Shown piece by piece: positions 1 to 5,248 of a DNA stretch of 8,275 nt. Numbering within the stretch: position 1 is the first letter of the stretch; every line of letters begins with the position of its first letter. The notes beneath the pieces were generated by a model that had not been told where the DNA came from, did not search any database, and saw only the letters and a list, made by a program, of their open reading frames with translations. Source of the stretch: Ruminococcus sp. (GTDB lineage: Bacteria > Bacillota > Clostridia > Oscillospirales > Ruminococcaceae); assembly GCA_029063695.1 (NCBI GenBank), contig JAIDNR010000388.1:1776-10050 (forward strand), read 5' to 3'. The position numbers were made by a program, and so were the translations under genes.

Positions 1-458
1 GTTGTTGAAGTGCTTTCTGTCGTTGTAGTAGTCGAAGTGGTAGGTTCTGTAGTCGTTGTTATTGAAGTACTTTCTGTTGTTGTAGTAGTAGAAGTGGTAG
101 GTTCTGTAGTTGTTGTTGAAGTGCATTCTGTCGTTGTAGTAGTCGACGTGGTTGTCTCTGTAGTCGTTGTTGAAGTGCTTTCTGTTGTTGTAGTAGTCGA
201 AGTCGTAGGTTCTATAGTCGTTGTTTTTGAAGTGCTTTCTGTCGTTGTAGTAGTCGAAGTGGTAGATTCTGTAGTCGTCGTTGTTGAAGTGCTTTCTGTC
301 GTTGTAGTAGTCGACGTGGTTGTCTCTGTAGTCGTTGTTGAAGTGCTTTCCGTTGTAGTAGTCGACGTGGTAGGTTCTGTTGTCGTTGTTGTTAAAGTGC
401 TTTCTGTCGTTGTAGTAGTCGATGTGGTTGTCTCTGTAGTCGTAGTTACAGTATTTGT
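1..458 (-). repeat. Tandem 54/57-bp repeats encoding a Thr-rich linker
   Basis: The plus-strand motif gaagtgctttctgt or a close variant recurs at 7, 64, 118, 172, 229, 286, 340 and 394, that is every 54 or 57 bases, with a decayed copy near 448. On the coding (minus) strand each unit gives 18-19 residues of the form TTTTESTSTTTTTEPTTS. Lengths are all multiples of three, so copy-number change keeps the frame. Such Thr/Ser-rich stretches usually act as extended, possibly glycosylated linkers between extracellular domains. The array continues past the left edge, so the total copy number is unknown. Confidence 0.9.
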
Positions 459-3400
459 AACAATTTCATTATTTTCGTCCAGTGCCTCGACTACATAATA
501 AGAAAAATGAGTGGTGCTGAACGATATTGTCTTGTCACCAGGGCTATAAACGCCATTCATGTCAATTTTTGTTCCGTCGGGAGCTATATAATAAACAGTT
601 ATTTTATTCGCCTTAACCGGTGCTTTATATGGAACTGTGATAGTTACAATACCACCGTTTTCCTCCGAGCTGAAAGGCACTGTTTTTCCGTCAGAGTCAA
701 CAAGATCGAAATTCATAACCATGTCATAACCCTCAAGTGCTTCTTTCATTTCTTCATCAACTTCGTTTTTATCAACAATATTATAGCTGAAAACAACATT
801 TTTGTTGCCGTGATTACACTGAATCTGTATTACAGCATTCGGGTCAAATACAATGGAAGCAGAACTTGAAATTATTGGCAGTTCCTGTCCCTCGCCGATA
901 TTATCAACAACATTTCCGTCTATATCTGCTGAAAACTCGCCTGTTTCCTTGTTTTCGTCAATTTCAACATACTTTATATTATGCTCCTTTGCATAGTCAA
1001 TAGCATAGCTTCCTTTTGAGGCGGATATCGTAAGGAAGTAGCAGTTTTCAAAAGCTGTATCGCTGATATAATCTACATTTTCGGGTATGTACACAGATGT
1101 CAGTCTTTCGCAGTTATAAAAAGCCTGAGATTCAATATAGTTAATGCTTTCTGGCAGTTTCATATTTTTCAGAGACTTGCAATTCATAAATAAATAATTG
1201 TCTAAATATGTTATGCTGTCGGGGATTGTTATCTCTTTCAGCGAACCGCAATCATGAAAAGCTCCATATTCTATCGTTGTCACGTTGTTGGGGATTATTA
1301 TCTCTGTCAGCGAACTGCAATTATAAAAAGCATAATATCCTATCGTTGTCACGCTGTCGGGAATTGTTATATCTATCAACGAACTGCAACCATAAAAAGC
1401 AAACTCTCCTATTGTTGTTAAGCTGTTAGGGATTGTTATCTTTGTCAATGCAGTACAATTTTCAAAAGCACCTGATTCTATTAATGTCAAGCTGTCAGGG
1501 AGAGTTATCTCTGCCAGCGAATTACAATTATAAAAAGTATACTCTCTTATTGTTGTCACACTGTCGGGGATTGTTATCTTTGGCAGTAAAGTACAATCCC
1601 AAAAAGCATAATCTCCTATTGTTTTCACGCTGTCAGGGATTGTTATATTTGTCAATACAGTACAATCACTAAAAGCATAATTTCCTATCATTGTCACGCC
1701 GTCGGGGATTGTTATATCTGTCAACGAATAGCAACTACTAAAAGTCCAATCTCCTATCGTTGTCACGCTGTCGGGAAGTGTTATATCTTTCAGTAAATTG
1801 CAACCACAAAAAGCATAATCTTCTATCGTTGTCACGCTTTCGGGGATTGTTATCTCTGTCAGTGAATCGCAATCATAAAAAGCAGAATTTCCTATCGTTG
1901 TCAGGCTGTCGGGGAGTGTTATCTCTGTAATTACAGAACCTTTAAATGCATTTTTAATAATCTTTCTAACGCTTTTATTCTCAATTTTCTGAGGAATATT
2001 TACAACAGAACTTTCACCTTCATATCCCCAAATCAAGATTTCGTCATTATTATCAATCGTATAAATAATACCATCATCTGTGATTCTGACTTCCGGTTTA
2101 CCGCCGATTTCCGCAAAAATAATAGAATTTTCTTCTGCATAGCTTTCTGCGGTGCTTCCTTTTACACCATATATCGTCAGCGTTCTATTGCAATCAACAA
2201 AAGCATCATATCCTATTGATGTCACGCTTTCAGGGATTGTTATCTTTGTCAATGCAGTACAATTTTGAAAAGCATAATCTTCTATCGTTGTCACGCTGTC
2301 GGGGATTGTTATCTCTGTCAGTGAATTACAATTACCAAAAGATCCTATCGTTGTCACGCTGTCGGGGATTGTTATATCTGTCAGTGAATTACAATTACCA
2401 AAAGCATAATATCCTATCGTTGTCACGCTTTCGGGGATTGTTATCTCTGTCAGTAAATTACAATTACAAAAAGCATAATCTCCTATCGTTGTTACGCTTT
2501 CAGGAAGTGTTATCTCTGCCAGCAAACTGCAATCACCAAAAGCATAATATCCTATCGTTGTCACGCCGTCGGGGATTGTTATCTCTGTCAGCGAATTGCA
2601 ATCACAAAAAGCATACTCTCCTATCGTTGTCACGCTGTCGGGGAGAATTATATCTGTCAATTCAGTACAACTTTGAAAAGCATAATTTCCTATCGTCGTC
2701 ATGCTTTCGGGGAGTGTTATCTCTGTCAGCAAATAGCAATTATAAAAAGCCCAATCTCCTATTGTTGTTACGCTGTCGGGGATTGTTATCTTTGTCAGCG
2801 AACCACAACAATAAAAAGCTTTTGCATCTATTTTCGTAACACTTTTCCCGTCTATTTCACGTGGAATATCAACGACAGTTTCCTCGCCGATATAGCTGAA
2901 AACAGTTATTCCGCCGTCAGTATTCTCAAAGTACATGATACCATTGTCGGTAGTTTTCATCTTCATGCCGATTTCAAGAAAATGTATGCCGTGTTCGTTT
3001 GCATACGTTTCAGCTGTGCTGTCACTGAATCCGTAAATAACAAGCCTCGAACCACAATAATCGAATGCATCTCCTTCAATTGTTGCTTCGCTGTTCATTA
3101 TTATAATTTCATTCAGAAGGTTACAATCATTAAATACTGAACTTCTGATTTCGGTCACATTCTCAGGAATTATAAAACTTGTCAATGCATCGCAGTCTCC
3201 AAATGTGCCACTCTTTATTTCTGTAATACCGGCAGAAATCGCAACATCTGTTAATGAATAACAACCCCAAAAAGCATTAACTCCTATTGATGTCACGCTG
3301 TCAGGGATTGTTACTTCTGTCAGTGAAGTACAATAAGAAAAAGCGGATTCTTCTATTGATGTCACACTATCAGGAATTGTTATGCTTTTCAAGGAATTAC

Positions 3401-3779
3401 ATGATGAAAAGCAGTTTTTAGGGATTTTTGTTATTCCCTCTTCGATTGTCACGCTTTCAAAATTACAGTATTCAAAAGCTCCTTCCGATATGTTTGTTAC
3501 AGGCATTCCATCAATTCTGGCAGGTATCGTTACATCTGCCCCTATTTCGTCCGTGTATCCGTTTATAACGACTTTCTTTCCATTATGAAGATAAGTCATT
3601 CCATTATAAACGCCGTCCTTTACGTCGTCATTTTCCGAAAGCTCGGAGTCGGAATTTTCGTCTGTTTCAACGGTTGTTTCTGTTGTGGTATCTTCGGCAT
3701 ATACGCTGTTATTGACAGGTACAAATGATGAAGATACAATCAGTGCCGTAAGAAAAGACAGGATTCTTTGCGGTTTCAT
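1..3779 (-). CDS. Secreted BspA-type leucine-rich repeat protein with Thr-rich linker (partial, C-terminus beyond the left edge)
   Basis: Read from ATG at 3779-3777, the frame stays open to position 1, giving at least 1259 residues. The start is set by GAGGTG (3790-3785) five bases upstream and by a signal peptide: basic MKPQR, a hydrophobic stretch at about 6-22, and likely cleavage after VYA (residue 28). An acidic/Thr-rich linker follows (29-56). Then come three modules (about 57-272, 276-559, 563-941), each a short beta-rich entry segment, an array of about 23-residue repeats of the type LTEITIPDSVTTIGDYAF plus a Cys-containing turn, and a closing segment like IYG..GSTAE.YA. I count 7, 10 and 14 repeats. 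Residues about 945-1102 form a beta-rich domain ending THFSYYVVEA, a motif seen in Gram-positive surface proteins. From 1108 on the chain is Thr-rich with Glu and Ser. The family (LRR_5/BspA-like) is known for surface binding and adhesion. The missing end could hold a dockerin or wall anchor; that is inference. Confidence 0.93.
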   Translation of the reverse strand, partial: MKPQRILSFLTALIVSSSFVPVNNSVYAEDTTTETTVETDENSDSELSENDDVKDGVYNGMTYLHNGKKVVINGYTDEIGADVTIPARIDGMPVTNISEGAFEYCNFESVTIEEGITKIPKNCFSSCNSLKSITIPDSVTSIEESAFSYCTSLTEVTIPDSVTSIGVNAFWGCYSLTDVAISAGITEIKSGTFGDCDALTSFIIPENVTEIRSSVFNDCNLLNEIIIMNSEATIEGDAFDYCGSRLVIYGFSDSTAETYANEHGIHFLEIGMKMKTTDNGIMYFENTDGGITVFSYIGEETVVDIPREIDGKSVTKIDAKAFYCCGSLTKITIPDSVTTIGDWAFYNCYLLTEITLPESMTTIGNYAFQSCTELTDIILPDSVTTIGEYAFCDCNSLTEITIPDGVTTIGYYAFGDCSLLAEITLPESVTTIGDYAFCNCNLLTEITIPESVTTIGYYAFGNCNSLTDITIPDSVTTIGSFGNCNSLTEITIPDSVTTIEDYAFQNCTALTKITIPESVTSIGYDAFVDCNRTLTIYGVKGSTAESYAEENSIIFAEIGGKPEVRITDDGIIYTIDNNDEILIWGYEGESSVVNIPQKIENKSVRKIIKNAFKGSVITEITLPDSLTTIGNSAFYDCDSLTEITIPESVTTIEDYAFCGCNLLKDITLPDSVTTIGDWTFSSCYSLTDITIPDGVTMIGNYAFSDCTVLTNITIPDSVKTIGDYAFWDCTLLPKITIPDSVTTIREYTFYNCNSLAEITLPDSLTLIESGAFENCTALTKITIPNSLTTIGEFAFYGCSSLIDITIPDSVTTIGYYAFYNCSSLTEIIIPNNVTTIEYGAFHDCGSLKEITIPDSITYLDNYLFMNCKSLKNMKLPESINYIESQAFYNCERLTSVYIPENVDYISDTAFENCYFLTISASKGSYAIDYAKEHNIKYVEIDENKETGEFSADIDGNVVDNIGEGQELPIISSSASIVFDPNAVIQIQCNHGNKNVVFSYNIVDKNEVDEEMKEALEGYDMVMNFDLVDSDGKTVPFSSEENGGIVTITVPYKAPVKANKITVYYIAPDGTKIDMNGVYSPGDKTISFSTTHFSYYVVEALDENNEIVTNTVTTTTETTTSTTTTTESTLTTTTTEPTTSTTTTESTSTTTTETTTSTTTTTESTSTTTTTESTTSTTTTTESTSKTTTIEPTTSTTTTTESTSTTTTETTTSTTTTTECTSTTTTEPTTSTTTTTESTSITTTTEPTTSTTTTTESTST
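1026..1970 (-). repeat. LRR block 3: about 14 tandem units of about 69 bp
   Basis: Residues about 604-918 of the left gene. The central units are close to identical at DNA level (plus-strand core ctatcgttgtcacgctgtcg, then ggggattgttatctctgtcag). The units nearest the C-terminal end (about 1030-1230) are clearly more diverged, for example IPDSITYLDNYLFMNCKSL. The block ends in a cap reading LTISASKGSYAIDYAKEH. Confidence 0.88.
2175..2834 (-). repeat. LRR block 2: about 10 tandem units of about 69 bp
   Basis: Residues about 316-535 of the left gene. Nine units are 23-residue LRR_5-type repeats. One, at about 2334-2345, is two residues short (TTIGSFGNC in place of TTIGYYAFGNC) through a 6-bp in-frame loss. 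The block closes with the cap LTIYGVKGSTAESYAEE, which matches the cap of block 1. Confidence 0.88.
3039..3494 (-). repeat. LRR block 1: about 7 diverged units
   Basis: Residues about 96-247 of the left gene. The units keep the pattern (x)AFxxC..L..I.IP..VT.I but differ from one another far more than those in blocks 2 and 3, which suggests an older array. The closing cap is LVIYGFSDSTAETYANEH. Confidence 0.85.
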
Positions 3780-3816
3780 AATTACACCTCATATAATAAA
3801 AGTAGTTTTTTTTAGA

Positions 3817-3832
3817 GTTTCCCTCCGGAAAC
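3817..3832 (-). other. Hairpin in the 5' leader of the LRR gene
   Basis: The leader contains GTTTCC-GGAG-GGAAAC, a perfect 6-bp stem with a four-base loop, between the promoter and the ribosome binding site. No T run follows on either strand, so it is not an intrinsic terminator. The loop is rich in Shine-Dalgarno-like G/A, but no start codon lies close behind it. It may stabilise the mRNA or have no role. Confidence 0.5.
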
Positions 3833-3856
3833 GGTAAAATTTTCCTGACCTTTTTA

Positions 3857-3886
3857 AGTATACCATAAAATTATATATTATGTCAA
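3857..3886 (-). promoter_or_regulatory. Sigma-A promoter of the LRR gene
   Basis: On the minus strand a perfect -35 TTGACA (3886-3881) and a -10 TATACT (3862-3857) are separated by 18 bases. TGG directly before the -10 gives a TGn extended -10. Transcription should begin near 3850, leaving an untranslated leader of about 70 nt before the ATG at 3779. Confidence 0.82.
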
Positions 3887-3937
3887 TATATTTTTTAGAA
3901 AGGGAGTGGCTAACAGCGAATATTACAGTTGTAAAAA

Positions 3938-3982
3938 ATGAGAGTTCCAATGACAGACAGAATCAGTAAGCTGATGTTTTGA
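3938..3982 (+). other. Short open frame in the divergent intergenic region, probably not a gene
   Basis: ATG to TGA encodes MRVPMTDRISKLMF. There is no good ribosome binding site and no recognised family. It is noted only because the segment 3887-4004 otherwise holds nothing identifiable. It may be a gene remnant or chance. Confidence 0.12.
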
Positions 3983-4004
3983 TTTCCATTTATAGTCAAT
4001 CCAC

Positions 4005-4033
4005 TTTACAAAAGAACGAAAAAGTGATATAAT
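4005..4033 (+). promoter_or_regulatory. Strong rightward sigma-A promoter next to an ATG
   Basis: TTTACA (4005-4010), a 17-base spacer and TATAAT (4028-4033), with TGA before the -10 giving a TGn extended -10. Only six bases separate the -10 from an ATG at 4040, so a transcript starting at the usual distance would begin at the ATG itself. The same layout recurs in the insertion sequence (4103-4140) and at the right end (8211-8249). Confidence 0.7.
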
Positions 4034-4039
4034 AAAAAT

Positions 4040-4084
4040 ATGAGTAAAAGTAAAGATTTAAGAGCTTGTTCAGTATCTTTTTAA
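4040..4084 (+). pseudogene. 14-codon start-like remnant (MSKSKDLRACSVSF)
   Basis: This is a short frame directly behind the promoter at 4005-4033. DNA identity with the start of the nearby transposase gene (aaaaagtgatataata upstream, then ATGAG and later ATTTAA) and the resemblance of MSKSKDLR to MRYTSDLTDA hint that it is the 5' end of a related, truncated transposase gene. The stop precedes the insertion sequence at 4099, so that element did not itself create the truncation. It could also be a genuine tiny peptide. Confidence 0.25.
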
Positions 4085-4098
4085 AATAATACGAATAA

Positions 4099-4116
4099 GA
4101 ACTTGTCCACATAGAA
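4099..4116 (+). repeat. Left terminal inverted repeat of the insertion sequence
   Basis: gaacttgtccacatagaa pairs with the right end (4888-4905) at 17 of 18 positions. One further outside base pair (4098 with 4906) also matches. The repeat overlaps the -35 element of the transposase promoter. Confidence 0.9.
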
Positions 4117-4131
4117 AAAAAGTGATATAAT
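4103..4131 (+). promoter_or_regulatory. Transposase promoter overlapping the left terminal repeat
   Basis: TTGTCC (4103-4108) inside the inverted repeat, a 17-base spacer, and TGA-TATAAT (-10 at 4126-4131). The ATG at 4138 is six bases past the -10 and has no Shine-Dalgarno sequence before it, so a leaderless mRNA is expected. Transposase binding to the repeat would cover the -35 and could repress expression; that is inference. Confidence 0.6.
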
Positions 4132-4137
4132 AGTAGA

Positions 4138-4887
4138 ATGAGATACACAAGTGATTTAACAGATGCACAATGGGAAATCATAAAGGACTACTTTCCGGCA
4201 GGCAATAAAAAGTAAATATGAAAAAAGAGAGATGGTGAATGCAGTACTGTATCTGGTAAAGACCGGATGCCAATGGAGAAATTTGCCGAAGGATTTTCCG
4301 AACTGGAAAGCAGTATCCATGTTTTACTATCGTGCACAGAAAAAAGGAGTCTGGGACAAAATATTAAAAATGTTGGTTTCCAAGACGAGAAAAGCAAATG
4401 GAAGAAAAGAAAATCCAACATATGCCCTTATTGATTCACAATCTGTAAAGACCACCTCATCAGGTGAGAAAAGAGGCTATGACGGGGGAAAAAAACGAAA
4501 GGGCGAAAGCGACACATAGTAACAGATATTATGGGGAATATTCTTTCTGTTTACGTTCATGCAGCAAATATTCATGATACAAAAGGCGGCGTATTCACTT
4601 TTGAAAAAGCACTGTTTTATTATCCATCTATAGAAGGTGTATGTGCTGACAGTGCTTACAAAAAACATTTTAGAAATACATTTGAAGAATTTCATAATCT
4701 GAAAGTGGATATTTCAGAACGTCTGACATCCACTTTTCAAGTAATGCCTAAACGCTGGAGAATTGAACGTACTTTTTCATGGTTATGCAATTCCAGACGT
4801 TTATCAAAAGACTACGAAATTCGCACTGTCTATGCTGAAACCATGATTATTATTTCTCATCTTCATACACTTTTACGTAGATTTTAG
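4138..4887 (+). pseudogene. IS5-family DDE transposase, frame-disrupted
   Basis: When the reading frames are joined the product is 249 residues, a normal length for this family. It starts MRYTSDLTDAQWEIIKDYFP, carries the TGCQWRNLPKDFPNW region, and shows DDE residues at about D99 (LIDSQSVKTT), D171 (CADSAYKK) and E210 (RWRIERTFSWL). The family cuts and rejoins DNA at the element's ends. Two frame changes are present. An A5 run at 4207-4211, where four A's would give the family-like GNKSKYEKRE, sends the first frame to a stop at 4213. A second break at 4489-4519 needs a -1 step to go from DGGKK to KGRKRHIVTD. The first looks like a mutation or a sequencing error; the second may be programmed slippage. 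Without both corrections no complete transposase is made. Confidence 0.85.
4489..4495 (+). other. A AAA AAA slippery heptamer, candidate -1 frameshift site
   Basis: In the middle frame the codons are GGA AAA AAA CGA, so the seven A's form the ideal X XXY YYZ slippery sequence. A -1 slip changes the product from GGKKRKGESDT (stop) to GGKKTKGRKRHIVTD, which fits the family and continues into the DDE domain. Two-frame IS5 elements are known to shift near this point. The alternative is loss of one base from an ancestral A8 run or from the nearby G run. Confidence 0.5.
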
Positions 4888-4905
4888 TTCTATGTGGACA
4901 GGTTC
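4888..4905 (-). repeat. Right terminal inverted repeat of the insertion sequence
   Basis: ttctatgtggacaggttc is the reverse complement of the left repeat except for one base (C/T at the fifth position from the outside). It begins directly after the transposase stop codon at 4885-4887. Confidence 0.9.
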
Positions 4906-5019
4906 TGAGATGTAGAATAGGGTGATGATAAATTATTTATGTGTTGCTTTGGACATAATTAAAGAGAATATGCCTGTGATTCAAGATTCACATAAAAGTG
5001 AGCAATGACTTGAAATATG

Positions 5020-5028
5020 TGGTAGAAT
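5020..5028 (+). promoter_or_regulatory. Possible extended -10 promoter for the 785-residue gene
   Basis: TGG-TAGAAT forms a TGn extended -10 box, but no good -35 sits at the right distance (GAGCAA). An alternative is TTGAGA (5050-5055) with TATTAG (5072-5077) at 16 bases. Either would leave a long leader of about 170-215 nt before the start codon. Confidence 0.3.
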
Positions 5029-5175
5029 ATATGAGTGGGTAAATTAAGATTGAGACAATAGAGTGTAAAGGTATTAGTCCCGTTCAGATGTTCAGAAATT
5101 CAGATGAAGAGTACTAAGAATGAAATGGTGATAGGAGCGAACACCAATGAAGATAAAAGACATACCATAAGGCAG

Positions 5176-5191
5176 ATATACATATGTATAT
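5176..5191. promoter_or_regulatory. Perfect 16-bp AT-rich palindrome upstream of the 785-residue gene
   Basis: ATATACATATGTATAT reads the same on both strands. It lies about 57 bases before the start at 5249, inside the expected leader or promoter region. It could be an operator for a dimeric regulator, but AT-rich palindromes also arise by chance. Confidence 0.3.
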
Positions 5192-5248
5192 ATACGGAAA
5201 ACTTCGGGGATTCGACTATGACATTGTTTAAAAATGAGGTGTAAGATA

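Larger units (their letters stand above)
4099..4905 (+). mobile_element. IS5-family insertion sequence, 807 bp
   Basis: Bounded by terminal inverted repeats and carrying a single DDE transposase gene that ends one base before the right repeat. The size and the transposase fit the IS5 family, probably the IS427-like part of it; that assignment is from remembered family features. The flanking triplets are TAA on the left and TGA on the right, so no intact target duplication is visible; it may have mutated or the ends may have recombined. The transposase reading frame is disturbed, so autonomous movement is doubtful. Confidence 0.88.
4906..5233 (+). other. Intergenic stretch without a convincing gene
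   Basis: Nothing here has the length or composition of a real gene. It holds two short frames: 4925-5008 (27 codons, starting MINYLCVALDIIKENMPVI; its AGGGTG lies too close to the ATG) and 5184-5231 (MYIYGKLRGFDYDIV). There is also a candidate promoter near 5020-5028 and a 16-bp palindrome at 5176-5191. The short frames may be remains of a gene disrupted before or during arrival of the insertion sequence, or leader peptides of the next gene. Confidence 0.5.

Noticed and set aside
10..498. Plus-strand valine-rich open frame (repeated SVVVVVEVV)
   Set aside because: It is the exact antisense of the Thr-rich repeat region: ACN Thr codons read backwards give Val/Leu/Ser codons. There is no ribosome binding site, and the minus-strand frame is open throughout with a signal peptide and promoter.
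1208..2839. Several plus-strand frames with repeats such as LLSLSANCNHKKH
   Set aside because: They are antisense shadows of the 69-bp LRR units. The apparent protein repeat is only the DNA periodicity, and the frames are broken where the units vary.
1..3494. Regularly spaced repeats that could be mistaken for a CRISPR array
   Set aside because: The 54/57-bp and 69-bp units are tandem coding repeats with no unique spacers and all keep one open reading frame.
4188..4695. Minus-strand frames across the transposase gene
   Set aside because: They lie opposite the conserved transposase sequence, match nothing I recognise and have no start signals.
4096..4908. A target-site duplication of the TNA type flanking the insertion sequence
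   Set aside because: The flanks are TAA and TGA. They share only the T.A pattern and are not identical, so a duplication cannot be claimed.
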